Positions 9,266 to 17,966 of a stretch of 64,000 bases of DNA are shown piece after piece (the first letter of the stretch is position 1; each line of letters opens with the position of its first letter). Both the position numbers and the translations under genes were made by a program. Below the pieces are notes generated by a model. That model ran no database searches. It was not told where the DNA came from and saw only the letters and a program-made list of their open reading frames with translations. The stretch lies in contig CAYOLV010000005.1 of assembly GCA_964404895.1 (NCBI GenBank), positions 226,137 through 290,136 of the forward strand. Direction: 5' to 3'. This DNA comes from JBGSUZ01 sp964404895 (GTDB taxonomy: Bacteria > Bacillota > Clostridia > Peptostreptococcales > Acidaminobacteraceae).

Positions 9266-9448
9266 TTACACTTCTGTAATTTGATAAAAACATCTTTTCG
9301 GAGAGTAAATCTTACCTTCTTCTTTAAGTGACTTAATTGCCTTATCCAATTCTTTCTTCTCTAAGCCAGTAGCCTCAGCTACCTCACCTGGACGAAGTGC
9401 CTCCCCAGACTTTTTAAAAACATCCAATACTTGATCTTTAGAATCCAT
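9266..9448 (-). CDS. Small winged-helix DNA-binding protein
   Basis: A 60-residue protein that is essentially one winged helix-turn-helix: a first helix over DSKDQVLDVFKKSG, the turn at LRPGEVAEATGLEKKELDKAI, then a basic wing ending KIYSPKRCFYQITEV. The lone Cys in the wing is notable beside redox genes, but no sensing role can be shown. GGAGG stands 7 bases before the ATG. It is co-oriented with the rubredoxin operon, about 145 bases upstream, and may share its function. I recognise the fold, not a specific family. Confidence 0.75.
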   Translation of the reverse strand: MDSKDQVLDVFKKSGEALRPGEVAEATGLEKKELDKAIKSLKEEGKIYSPKRCFYQITEV

Positions 9449-9555
9449 CTTTGAAGCCTCCTTGTAATTTTATTAAATATGTAACGATTACAAATATAGA
9501 ATAGCATAAGGAAATTTTTCTGTCAACCTCCTTCCACATTTATTTTCACACAAAG

Positions 9556-9593
9556 TTTTATACCCGATATTTTCTAAATTAACGGGTATAAAA
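9556..9593. repeat. 11-bp perfect inverted repeat, possible operator
   Basis: TTTTATACCCG (9556-9566) and its exact complement (9583-9593) are separated by 16 bases, just before the ribosome site of the HD-GYP gene. No T-run follows on either strand, so it is not a terminator. The TATACCC core recurs in the CoADR/kinase intergenic region. Confidence 0.55.
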
Positions 9594-9625
9594 AAAGAAA
9601 TTCACAAAGTAAGGAGGGCTCTTAA

Positions 9626-11368
9626 ATGTCTTTGACCAAGCGATTTTTATTAGGTTATCTCGTGGTTTATATTTTAGCCATTATCTCAATAGCCCTTTAT
9701 ACAAGCTATTCGGTTCGCGAAGAAATTTACCAGGAAGTCTCTGGATTATATGCTGAACACTTCCGAGTTGGAGAGAACAACCTCCGTCTTTTCTTCAAAG
9801 ATATTGAAGATGACTTGCTGACGCTAAGCGCCTCTAACGCCGTTCAGTATGAGGATGATTCCAACTTTACTAACTTTCTTGAAGCAAAAGAGGAGAGTTT
9901 CGTCTACGACTATACCCCTGAAGAGCAAGAAATCATCCATCTTTTTAATGCTTATCGAAAAGCGCATTCCAATGTAAACTCTGTTTATATGGGAAGAGCC
10001 AATGGGAGTTTTGTCAGGTCCCATCCTCGTACAAAACCTACCGCATATGATCCTCGGACTCGCCCTTGGTACCAACTCGCCCTTTCTGAACCTGGAAAAA
10101 TCCTTCAAACTGAGGCCTACACCTCCGTTACCAACACCGATATCAACATTGGTACTGTCATGGCACTCACCAATAGTAAAGGAAGCCATTACGGGGTCAT
10201 CGGCATAGATGTTACCCTCAATCAGCTTTCAGAAGAGTTTTCCAACTTGGCACTCAGCTACGACGGTAAAATGGAGATGATAGAAGGAGATGGCCGTATT
10301 ATTATTTCTCCGTGGCCTGAGCGACTAAACCATGAAAATAGCAATAATGACGCCTATCAGTTTGAATATGTAAACACCGCTATAAAATTAGAGAAGGGCG
10401 CTATTTATTATCGGATATCCAAAGCCCAGAAGAATCCAACGTTTAACCCTATTGCCTATATACCAAGAAGCCAAATTGACGGCTTAATCTCTAGCCAAAT
10501 CTATGAAAAAATCATGTTTGTGACCTACTTTATTTTAGTTTTTGCAATAGTGACCTACTTCATGTTATCTTTCCTTATACTTGAACCTATACGGGGGATG
10601 AGGGAAGCGCTCAGTGTTTCTAAAATCAATCGCAGTCCCATCCGAATGACTCTCTCCTTAAAAGGGGAACTGGATGAGTTCCAAACGGAGTACAATCAGT
10701 TGGTCTCCTTGCTTGAAGCCGACGAAGCAGAACTGCAAAAGGTCAAAGCACTAACCGTATTGAGTCTTTCATCCCTTGCTGAAATGCGAGACTACGAAAC
10801 AGGATTACACATAGTCAGAACTCAAAAATATGTGGAAATGATGGCAGAACACTATAATCTTAGGCACCCCGAAAATCCGATCTTTGAAAGTAAGCTGGCT
10901 TGGATTATTCAATGCGCTCCTCTGCACGATATTGGAAAAGTTGCTATTCCAGACTATATCCTTCTCAAACCCGGCCCCCTCACTCCAGAGGAGTTCGAGA
11001 TCATGAAACGGCATACGGTCATTGGCAAGGATTCCATTGACCGAGGCAACGGGGGCATTCAAGACCAACTCTTCATTGAAACTGCCAGCAATATCGTTCT
11101 CTTCCACCATGAACGTTGGGACGGCAAAGGCTATCCTTCAGGTCTTCGTGCCTTGGACATTCCTATAGAAGCCAGAATTATGAGCATCGCAGATGTCTAC
11201 GACGCCCTCACTTCAAAGCGCGTCTACAAAGAAGCCTTCCTTCATGAAGATGCCTTAAAAATCATGGTAGAAGGTCGCGGGACTCAGTTTGATCCTAACC
11301 TCATCGATATATTCCTAGAAATTGCCCATGAGTTTAAGCTGATCAGTGAGCTTTATCGGGAGGATTAA
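9626..11368 (+). CDS. Membrane sensor with HD-GYP cyclic-di-GMP phosphodiesterase domain
   Basis: A 580-residue protein. TM1 at residues 8-28 and TM2 at about 292-315 enclose a periplasmic-type double Cache sensor (YMGRANGSFVRSHPRT, YDPRTRPWYQLA and DINIGTVMALT are Cache signatures). A short linker leads to an HD-GYP domain from about 375 to 570 with all hallmarks: LHDIGKVAIPD with the HD pair, HHERWDGKGYPSGL with GYP, and SIADVYDALTSKRVYK. HD-GYP domains hydrolyse cyclic di-GMP at a metal centre. An extracellular small ligand probably sets activity. AGGAGG precedes the start. It is a single-gene unit ended by a terminator. Confidence 0.92.
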   Translation: MSLTKRFLLGYLVVYILAIISIALYTSYSVREEIYQEVSGLYAEHFRVGENNLRLFFKDIEDDLLTLSASNAVQYEDDSNFTNFLEAKEESFVYDYTPEEQEIIHLFNAYRKAHSNVNSVYMGRANGSFVRSHPRTKPTAYDPRTRPWYQLALSEPGKILQTEAYTSVTNTDINIGTVMALTNSKGSHYGVIGIDVTLNQLSEEFSNLALSYDGKMEMIEGDGRIIISPWPERLNHENSNNDAYQFEYVNTAIKLEKGAIYYRISKAQKNPTFNPIAYIPRSQIDGLISSQIYEKIMFVTYFILVFAIVTYFMLSFLILEPIRGMREALSVSKINRSPIRMTLSLKGELDEFQTEYNQLVSLLEADEAELQKVKALTVLSLSSLAEMRDYETGLHIVRTQKYVEMMAEHYNLRHPENPIFESKLAWIIQCAPLHDIGKVAIPDYILLKPGPLTPEEFEIMKRHTVIGKDSIDRGNGGIQDQLFIETASNIVLFHHERWDGKGYPSGLRALDIPIEARIMSIADVYDALTSKRVYKEAFLHEDALKIMVEGRGTQFDPNLIDIFLEIAHEFKLISELYRED

Positions 11369-11435
11369 TTTTAGTTGTCCATTTAGCCTTTAGACCTGCA
11401 TAAATAATATAATTCTCATAGCTTAAAGCCGCATT

Positions 11436-11480
11436 AAAAAAGATGACTCCGATTGAATTTCGAGGTCATCTTTTCTTATT
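11436..11480. terminator. Bidirectional terminator
   Basis: AAAAAGATGAC (11436-11447 region) pairs with GTCATCTTTT (11465-11474), with T-rich ends on both strands, between the convergent HD-GYP gene and the small membrane protein. Confidence 0.8.
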
Positions 11481-11511
11481 TATTCTCTTTTAGGATTTCT
11501 TTATCATGAGT

Positions 11512-11712
11512 TCATTTTCTTTTTTTGAAAATCAGATTGGTTATCGTTCCAAATACAGCTGAATGTATTATGCTAGCTATAGATACAATCAGTACACTTT
11601 TTAGAACGCTCTCAGTATCCATCAGTTGGATAGGAATAAATACGAAGATTAAAATGAATATGATGATGAAGAATGCAATATAGTCAATCTTTCTAAAGTT
11701 TTTGTTAATCAT
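11512..11712 (-). CDS. Small two-helix membrane protein
   Basis: A 66-residue protein with two hydrophobic segments (about 11-30 and 38-58), a polar N-terminus with basic residues and a basic FKKRK tail, so both ends probably face the cytoplasm. AGGAGG lies 10 bases before the ATG, which supports translation. No family is recognised. It stands alone between convergent and divergent neighbours. Confidence 0.6.
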   Translation of the reverse strand: MINKNFRKIDYIAFFIIIFILIFVFIPIQLMDTESVLKSVLIVSIASIIHSAVFGTITNLIFKKRK

Positions 11713-11887
11713 TGAACCATAACCTCCTGAAAACTCTTTATTATAAACTTCAGTTCTTAGTCAATACCTCAGTATCAATATATTGGTGATAGATGCTATA
11801 ATAATTATAGTGTGTAATTATTTAATACTAGAACCATATTATACCGCTAATTACTTCTATGTTGTTATCCACATCGCGGAGGATTTT

Positions 11888-12508
11888 ATGAAAAAAACTT
11901 CTATCGGCATTATATTAATTTCAATTCTAGCTTTCAGTGTGGCACTCATCGGATTTGGCCAGCTTGAATACAGAGGTACGCCTGTTACAGACGCTTCCAA
12001 AGAAACGAATCAGGAACTTCTTGAGGTTGCAAAATCTAGCCAGTCAGAAGAAATTCATCTGATTGACGGGCTAGAAATAACCAATGCTGCATATGAAATG
12101 GTTAAATCGAGACGTAACAATTCAGACCAAGAAGCGGAAGCCTACTTTAAACGTATTGCCGCAAAAAGCAGGGTTATAGAACGAGAATCGAAAAAGCTGA
12201 ATATCCAAGTCACCGATGAAGAAGTAAAAGAGTACATGAATCAAACGTTTTCTATAATTTCAGAAACCGATAAGGAAGTCCTCGCCATTGCCAGTGGTTT
12301 TAAAAATTTTGAAGAATACAAAAATGCCAAAAGTACCTATAACAGCGCAAAGCATTTTATAATGGAATCAAAATATGTGAATCAAAAACTTAACGATTTA
12401 AAAATTAGTAAATCTAGTACGAGTGATGAAACCGTCACCGAGGAAGCCTTAAAGGAACAAATAAATTCAGAACTAGAAACCCTGATTAACGAAGAACTAT
12501 CAAAATAA
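11888..12508 (+). CDS. Membrane-anchored SurA/PrsA N-domain-like protein without PPIase domain
   Basis: The start at 11888 follows GCGGAGGATTTT and yields 206 residues; a longer frame upstream lacks a ribosome site. Residues 7-26 form a signal peptide or anchor. The rest is helical and charged and resembles the N-terminal chaperone domain of SurA/PrsA: IDGLEITNAAYEMVKS, repeated Lys/Glu helices, and the LNIQVTDEEVKEYM segment that in this family reads gi.vtdeEv. No parvulin rotamase domain follows, unlike PrsA, so a foldase-type chaperone role on the outer face of the membrane is only inferred. A terminator follows immediately. Confidence 0.65.
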   Translation: MKKTSIGIILISILAFSVALIGFGQLEYRGTPVTDASKETNQELLEVAKSSQSEEIHLIDGLEITNAAYEMVKSRRNNSDQEAEAYFKRIAAKSRVIERESKKLNIQVTDEEVKEYMNQTFSIISETDKEVLAIASGFKNFEEYKNAKSTYNSAKHFIMESKYVNQKLNDLKISKSSTSDETVTEEALKEQINSELETLINEELSK

Positions 12509-12514
12509 CAAAAC

Positions 12515-12573
12515 AAAGGCTGCCCAAATGCAGGTTACTAACACCTGTAATTTGAGACAGCCTTTTCTTTTTT
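12515..12573 (+). terminator. Rho-independent terminator
   Basis: AAAGGCTG pairs with CAGCCTTT, and an inner AAAT-CAGGT / ACCTG-ATTT helix extends it. TTTTCTTTTTT follows. It ends the SurA-like gene and may also stop the convergent hemerythrin operon. Confidence 0.85.
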
Positions 12574-12610
12574 AGCCGAAATTTTTAGTGAATTTCTTTA
12601 TAACCTTAAC

Positions 12611-13027
12611 TTACTTCATCCCTTGACTAATCATAAAATCCTTATACAAGAAGTCCGTTGTAATGATATGGTTGAATACCCAGTTGACAATTTTCTTGAG
12701 CAATTCTTTGAGGAAGGCTTTTTGCTCTTCTTCAACGGTTTTCAAGTCGATTGAATGTAGGTAGTCGATAAAGGCGTCATGCTCAGCCTTATGTTTTTCA
12801 TAGTCTGGGTAATTGTACTTAAGGAAGTAGTCCTCTTCCACCTTAAAATGATAAATCGTATAGTTTGTCAGCTCATCCAAAACTTCCATGATATCGTCAT
12901 AGTTATCATCCCCATCTTCGTGTTGAACCAAGAGAGCACTGATACGATTGCCGATTTCCAGTAGTTTTTGATGCTGCGTGTCGATAGAGTCAATACCCAG
13001 TTCAAATTCCTTTTTCCAATCAAACAT
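12611..13027 (-). CDS. Bacteriohemerythrin
   Basis: A 138-residue single-domain hemerythrin with the full diiron ligand set: H19 (DTQHQKLLE), H60 and E64 (YHFKVEEDYF), H79 and H83 (YEKHKAEHDAF), H120 and D125 (NHIITTD). It binds oxygen or other small molecules reversibly in the cytosol. It lies 34 bases after the CstR-like gene at the end of the persulfide operon, which suggests oxygen scavenging or sensing beside sulfur metabolism. Persulfide dioxygenase activity is unlikely, since that reaction uses a different fold. Confidence 0.93.
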   Translation of the reverse strand: MFDWKKEFELGIDSIDTQHQKLLEIGNRISALLVQHEDGDDNYDDIMEVLDELTNYTIYHFKVEEDYFLKYNYPDYEKHKAEHDAFIDYLHSIDLKTVEEEQKAFLKELLKKIVNWVFNHIITTDFLYKDFMISQGMK

Positions 13028-13061
13028 AAACTATTCTCCTTCTGAATCTTCACACATTTAT

Positions 13062-13328
13062 TTATTTTGAAAAATTAATAATGGACTTAATGACTTTTTC
13101 CATATGCTCTACGTCAACTTTTCCATCTTCATCTGGCGTCATGAGACAATTCATGGCGTTGTTTTCCATAATCATCAATCCAATTTTATGAATGGAGGCT
13201 TTTACCGCCAAGACTTGCAGCAAGACATCGTCACAACACTTGTCCTCTTCTAGCATACGCTCTATTCCAGCAATATGACCTTTTACGGTTTTGAGTCGAT
13301 TTACGACAGCTTTTCGCTTTTCGTCCAT
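13062..13328 (-). CDS. cstR: CsoR-family regulator, CstR-like persulfide sensor
   Basis: An 88-residue all-helical DUF156 repressor (VVNRLKTVKGHIAGIERMLEE is diagnostic). The copper sensor CsoR uses a C-H-C triad. Here the first Cys is present (C31, with an extra C32) and the last is C61, but the His four residues before it is N57, as in CstR proteins that sense per- and polysulfides by dithiol/persulfide chemistry. Copper sensing is therefore unlikely. It follows two CoA-disulfide-reductase/rhodanese genes 56 bases upstream, the typical CstR targets. It probably binds the C/G-rich palindrome at 17809-17821. Confidence 0.85.
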   Translation of the reverse strand: MDEKRKAVVNRLKTVKGHIAGIERMLEEDKCCDDVLLQVLAVKASIHKIGLMIMENNAMNCLMTPDEDGKVDVEHMEKVIKSIINFSK

Positions 13329-13384
13329 TGGGTCTTCCTCCTACATGATATCAATTATTAAAACAATTCTCAAAATATTTATTT

Positions 13385-15880
13385 TTAAATGAACAAGTTC
13401 ACATCCGCATCTTCAGCTTCACCAAGGTAAGTGGCAACACCGCCTAAAGTAACCCCTTCAATGAGTTCGCTCTCATGAACGCCCATTAAATCCATGGACA
13501 TGTTGCAGGCGATCATGTTGACACCGTTTTTCAGTGCCATTTGAAGCAATGTTTCCAGTGAATCTACATTTTTAGTTTTCATAATGTGGCGAATCATTTT
13601 AGGACCCATGCCCATCATGTTCATTTGTGAAAGTTTTAATTTCTTAGTGCCTCTAGGAAGCATCATGCCAAACATTTTGCCCATAAAGTCCTTAGGCGCG
13701 TTGACTTTGTTTGGCTTCTTGATGATGTTAAGTCCCCAGAAGGTATAGAACATAGTAACTTTTCTCCCCATAGACGCCGCCCCATTGGCAATAATCAAGG
13801 CTGCAATGGCTTTGTCTAAATCGTCTGAGAAGACTACCATGGTTTTATTGTTTGGAATACTTTGAATGGTCTGCTGCATTTTCTTTTCAGCCGTGCCCTT
13901 CATAATGTTGGCATAGAAGTTTTTATCTGCCTTGCCAGACGCCATGAGGGTATGTCCTACTTTTTTACACCACGTTTTAATATCTGTGGCAAAGCCTGGA
14001 TCTGTTGCTGTAATTTCAAGAACATCCCCATCTGCCATCAGTTCTAAAGCTTGGTGAACTTGCATGATTGGACCAGGGCATTGCAAACCACATGCATTTA
14101 CTTTAACAACATTTCCAGTGGGTTTCAAGCTTTTATCTACAACGTCGCCTGAATCCTCAAAGTTTTCGCTTGGGGCGTTACAGCAGTTTTTGTCGCTCGG
14201 ATCTTCGTTTTCAGCGCCACAGTAAACATGGGAGTATGTGGTATAACCGCCACTTAAATTTCGAACGTTTTCAAAACCGTGCTGCTTGAGGATTCTCGCG
14301 CCGACGTAGCCTCTAAGACCGATCGCACAGTAAAGAACAATGTCTTTCTTCGGATCGAGTTCTGTAAGTCTGTCTCTGAGTGAGTCTAGGGGAATGTTGA
14401 CAGAGCCTTCAATAAAGCCCATATCTCTTTCAATTGCCTCTCTCACGTCTACCAAAATGGTCTTTTCTTTGTCAAAATCTACTGCTTCATAGTAGTGAGC
14501 AATACCCACTTTGCCCTTCATAATGTTCTCAGCAGTGAAAGCCACCATGTTCACAGGGTCCTTAGCCGATGAGTACGGCGGTGCATAGGCAAGCTCTAAG
14601 TCCATTAAGTTTTTAACCGTAGCGCCAAATCTGAGAGCTGTGGCAATGACATCTATCCGTTTGTCCACGCCGTCATAACCTACAATTTGAGAACCGAGGA
14701 CTTTCCCCGTTTCTGGGTGGAAAATAAGTTTCAATGCCATTGGAATCGCCCCAGGGTAATAACCTGCATGGGATTTGGCGTGAATGATGCTGATTTGATA
14801 ATCTTTGCCGATTTCCTTGCCTAGACGCTTAAGGGTTTTTTCATTCATCCCTGTGCTGGCAACGGTTAAGTCGAAGACCTTCGCAATAGACGTGCCTTGA
14901 GTGCCCACATAAGCTTCCATGTCGCCACAAATGTTATTGGCACAAATTCTGCCTTGCTTATTGGCAGGGGCTGCCAGCGGAATCATGGTTTTGAAGCCCC
15001 CTATAAAATCGTTGACTTCGATAGCGTCTCCAATGGCATAAATGTTAGGGTCAGAAGACTTCAGGTACTCATCCACCACAATGCCGCCTCTTTCGTTCAC
15101 AGCAAGACCCGCCGCCTTAGCCAGTTCCGATTGAGGGCGAATGCCGATAGATAAAATGACCATGTCCACTTCAACTTTCTTGCCGCTTTGAAGGGTAATG
15201 GTAGTGACGCCGTGGTTATAGTCAAAGGATTTAACCCCATCTTTGAGAATGAGTTGAACCCCTTTTTGTCTCATATGGTTGTGAACTTGTGTGGCCATTT
15301 CGTAGTCGATGGGCGCCATGACTTGATCCATCATCTCCACAAGGGTCACGTGAGCCCCTCTGTCATAAAGGTTCTCCGCCATTTCAAGACCAATGAACCC
15401 GCCGCCGATGACTGCTGCCCGTTTAGGTTTCAAATTGTCCACATAACCTTTGATCGCGTCTGTGTCTGGAATGTTCCAGAGGCTGAAAATGTTAGGGCTG
15501 TCTATGCCCGGAATCGGTGGTTTAAGGGGAACTGACCCTGGAGAGAGGACTAATACGTCATAAGTTTCATCGTATTTGTGTCCTGTGCTATGGTCGATGA
15601 CCTGAACGGTTTTTTCTTCTTTATTAATAGTAAGGACTTCGCTCTTCACCCGAACATCAATGTTGAAACGGGCTTTCATGGCCTCAGGGGTCTGAACCAA
15701 CAACGCTGAACGATCTTGAATAGTTTCACCAATATAGTAAGGAAGACCGCAGTTGGCAAAGGAAATGTATTCCCCTTTTTCAAACATGACGATTTCTACG
15801 TTCTCATCATTTCTTCTCAGTCTTGCCGCTGTACTTGCACCGCCTGCAACGCCGCCGATAATTACAACTTTTTTAGCCAC
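13385..15880 (-). CDS. Four-domain CoA-disulfide reductase - rhodanese - TusA - DsrE fusion
   Basis: An 831-residue fusion. Residues 1-450 are a pyridine-nucleotide-disulfide oxidoreductase (GGVAGGAST FAD motif at 9-17, single catalytic C44 in FANCGLPYY, as in CoA-disulfide and persulfide reductases). Residues about 465-555 form a rhodanese with active Cys in YCAIGLRGY. About 590-665 is TusA-like with the CPGP motif in CGLQCPGPIM. About 675-831 is DsrE2-like, with a conserved Cys in MIACNMSMD. Such fusions move sulfane sulfur between cysteines and reduce it to sulfide. The start is GTG at 15880, 7 bases after GGAGG; the nearby ATG is out of frame. A Cys-rich linker (residues about 560-580) joins rhodanese and TusA. 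Confidence 0.92.
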   Translation of the reverse strand: MAKKVVIIGGVAGGASTAARLRRNDENVEIVMFEKGEYISFANCGLPYYIGETIQDRSALLVQTPEAMKARFNIDVRVKSEVLTINKEEKTVQVIDHSTGHKYDETYDVLVLSPGSVPLKPPIPGIDSPNIFSLWNIPDTDAIKGYVDNLKPKRAAVIGGGFIGLEMAENLYDRGAHVTLVEMMDQVMAPIDYEMATQVHNHMRQKGVQLILKDGVKSFDYNHGVTTITLQSGKKVEVDMVILSIGIRPQSELAKAAGLAVNERGGIVVDEYLKSSDPNIYAIGDAIEVNDFIGGFKTMIPLAAPANKQGRICANNICGDMEAYVGTQGTSIAKVFDLTVASTGMNEKTLKRLGKEIGKDYQISIIHAKSHAGYYPGAIPMALKLIFHPETGKVLGSQIVGYDGVDKRIDVIATALRFGATVKNLMDLELAYAPPYSSAKDPVNMVAFTAENIMKGKVGIAHYYEAVDFDKEKTILVDVREAIERDMGFIEGSVNIPLDSLRDRLTELDPKKDIVLYCAIGLRGYVGARILKQHGFENVRNLSGGYTTYSHVYCGAENEDPSDKNCCNAPSENFEDSGDVVDKSLKPTGNVVKVNACGLQCPGPIMQVHQALELMADGDVLEITATDPGFATDIKTWCKKVGHTLMASGKADKNFYANIMKGTAEKKMQQTIQSIPNNKTMVVFSDDLDKAIAALIIANGAASMGRKVTMFYTFWGLNIIKKPNKVNAPKDFMGKMFGMMLPRGTKKLKLSQMNMMGMGPKMIRHIMKTKNVDSLETLLQMALKNGVNMIACNMSMDLMGVHESELIEGVTLGGVATYLGEAEDADVNLFI

Positions 15881-15942
15881 TGTACATGCCTCCTAAAGGT
15901 TTTATAAGTTTGTGAATAATTCTCCAAATATGGCCCTGCTTA

Positions 15943-15964
15943 AGGCTCTCCCGAAAGAGAGCCT
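15943..15964 (-). other. Intercistronic hairpin
   Basis: AGGCTCTC and GAGAGCCT (8 bp, 6-base loop) lie 10 bases after the stop codon of the upstream CoADR gene. On the minus strand only TTAAG follows, so it is a weak terminator at best and may be an mRNA processing or stabilising element that sets the ratio of the two genes. Confidence 0.45.
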
Positions 15965-15973
15965 GATTTTATA

Positions 15974-17731
15974 TTACTTCCTAACCGCTTCCCCAGACTC
16001 CGTGAACACTTCATCCTTTGGAACGCCTTGGCAATTGACACAGTTTAAATCTCTTGAATTTTGGGGTCCACCGTAGACCGCTGAATAAGTGGTGTAGCCG
16101 CCGCTGAGGTTTCTCACCTTGTCAAAGCCGTTCTCGCGAAGGATTCTTGCCGCAATGTAGCCTCTCAGGCCGATGGCACAGTAAACGAGAATTTCTTTGT
16201 TTTTATCTAGTTCCCCAAGTCTGTTTCTCAATTCGTTGACTGGAATCAAAATCGCCCCAGGAATGGCGCCACGTTCGTTTTCTTTAGGGTCTCTCACATC
16301 GACTAAAATGGTTTTTTCAGGGTCAAAGTCTACCGCTTCGTAGTATTGAGCCACGCCTAATTTGTCTAGAAGAATATTCTCTGCCGCAAAGGCCGCCATG
16401 TTGATAGGGTCTTTAGCCGATGAATACGGCGGTGCATAAGCCAGTTCCAAATCCATTAAATCTTCAATGGTACCACCGTATCGGATCGATGTGGCCAAAA
16501 CGTCAATGCGCTTGTCAACGCCGTCGTGTCCCACAATTTGTCCCCCAAAGACTTTACCCGTCTCAGGGTGGAAGATGAGCTTGATGGCCATCATGGTAGA
16601 ACCTGGGTAGTAACCGGCGTGAGACTTAGAGTGGATAATGCTCACTTGATAATCTTTGCCGATTTCTTTGCCTTGACGCTTCAAGGTTTTTTCGTTAGTC
16701 CCTGTGCTGGCAACGGTCATGTCAAAGACTTTCGCAATGGAAGTCCCTTGAACCCCTCTGTACTTTTCTTTTCTGCCTGAAATATTATTGGCAACAATTC
16801 TGCCTTGTTTGTTGGCTGGTCCTGCAAGAGGTACCATGGTTTTATTGCCCGTCATGAAGTCCGTGACTTCCGCCGCATCTCCAAGGGCATAGATGTTAGG
16901 ATCAGAGGTTTTGAGGTACTCGTCTACTACAATTCCCCCTCTTTCATTGACCACAAGACCTGCCGCTTTTGCCAGTTCTGACTGTGGTCGAATCCCAATA
17001 GAGAGGAGGACAATATCTGCCTCTACTTGTCTGCCGCTTTGAAGGGTAATGGTCGTAACTCCCTCTTTATATTCAAAAGACTTGACCCCGTCTTGAAGGT
17101 AAAGTTGAACGTCTTTGTTTCTCATATGGTTGTGAATCATGCTGGCCATTTCAAAATCAATCGGTGCCATGACCTGATCCATCATTTCAATGACAGACAC
17201 TTCCATGCCTAGGTCGTGGAAGTTCTCAGCCATTTCTAGTCCGATGAAACCGCCCCCAATCACCGCTGCCCGTTTCGGCTTGGCATTGTCTACGTGACCC
17301 TTAACCGCATCCGTATCTGGAATGTTCCAAAGGCTGAAAATATTAGGACTGTCTATGCCTGGGATAGGTGGCTTGAGGGGAACTGACCCCGGAGAAAGAA
17401 CTAAAACGTCATAACGCTCTTCGTAGGTTTCACCGCTGGCATGATTTTTAACCGTAACCGTTTTCGCACCCTTGTCGATGGCAATCACTTCACTCTGAAT
17501 ACGAACGTCTAAATTGAAACGGTCTTTCATCGCCTGAGGGGTTTGAACCAAAAGAGATTTTCGCTCTTCAATGCTCCCCCCTATGTAGTAAGGCAGTCCA
17601 CAGTTCGCAAAAGAGATATACGCTCCTCTTTCAAACATGATGATTTCTGCTGATTCATCGTTTCTTCTCAGTCTTGCAGCTGTACTGGCGCCACCTGCAA
17701 CGCCGCCTACAATCAATACTTTTTGACCCAT
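15974..17731 (-). CDS. CoA-disulfide reductase - rhodanese fusion
   Basis: A 585-residue paralogue of the downstream fusion, with very similar FAD and NAD(P) domains (GGVAGGAST at 9-17, C44 in FANCGLPYY) and a C-terminal rhodanese (YCAIGLRGY) from about 455 to 550. It lacks TusA and DsrE parts and ends with a short NCVNC tail. The family reduces CoA disulfide or CoA/glutathione persulfides using NAD(P)H. The start at 17731 is preferred over an in-frame ATG 15 bases upstream because GGAGGA lies between them. It is first in the operon reading through to cstR and the hemerythrin. Confidence 0.93.
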   Translation of the reverse strand: MGQKVLIVGGVAGGASTAARLRRNDESAEIIMFERGAYISFANCGLPYYIGGSIEERKSLLVQTPQAMKDRFNLDVRIQSEVIAIDKGAKTVTVKNHASGETYEERYDVLVLSPGSVPLKPPIPGIDSPNIFSLWNIPDTDAVKGHVDNAKPKRAAVIGGGFIGLEMAENFHDLGMEVSVIEMMDQVMAPIDFEMASMIHNHMRNKDVQLYLQDGVKSFEYKEGVTTITLQSGRQVEADIVLLSIGIRPQSELAKAAGLVVNERGGIVVDEYLKTSDPNIYALGDAAEVTDFMTGNKTMVPLAGPANKQGRIVANNISGRKEKYRGVQGTSIAKVFDMTVASTGTNEKTLKRQGKEIGKDYQVSIIHSKSHAGYYPGSTMMAIKLIFHPETGKVFGGQIVGHDGVDKRIDVLATSIRYGGTIEDLMDLELAYAPPYSSAKDPINMAAFAAENILLDKLGVAQYYEAVDFDPEKTILVDVRDPKENERGAIPGAILIPVNELRNRLGELDKNKEILVYCAIGLRGYIAARILRENGFDKVRNLSGGYTTYSAVYGGPQNSRDLNCVNCQGVPKDEVFTESGEAVRK

Positions 17732-17801
17732 TTTAGATTCCTCCATTTTTAGGATACTTGCCTGCTTAATTTATCTAACATAGTATAAGATGTTATTTCG
17801 G

Positions 17802-17821
17802 TATACCCACCCCCTGGGGGT
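17802..17821. promoter_or_regulatory. CsoR/CstR-type operator upstream of the persulfide operon
   Basis: ACCCCC-T-GGGGGT (17809-17821) is a perfect 13-bp palindrome directly preceded by TATACCCA (17802-17809). C-tract/G-tract palindromes flanked by TA are typical of CsoR-family operators. A TATACT -10 candidate lies at 17787-17782 on the minus strand, so the palindrome would cover the -35 region. TATACCCA occurs again at 17846-17853 and inverted at 17913-17920. Confidence 0.7.
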
Positions 17822-17966
17822 AGGCTCTACATCCTCAATATAACTTATACCCAGATGATTGTCAATCTATTCGCAAAGTTTTTTCTCTTTTATTTAGCCT
17901 CTCCTTTAAAAGTGGGTATAGGAGTCCTACATGAACGTTTGAATATTAGGCAAAGGAGGAGATGTT

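Noticed and set aside
9556..9593. Inverted repeat read as a terminator
   Set aside because: The stem is followed by A-runs, not T-runs, in the direction of transcription, and no gene ends before it.
13062..13328. Regulator considered as copper-sensing CsoR
   Set aside because: The Cu-ligand His is Asn, and no copper transporter or chaperone genes are nearby, while persulfide genes are.
15188..15535. 115-residue plus-strand frame
   Set aside because: Shadow of the four-domain CoADR fusion on the opposite strand.
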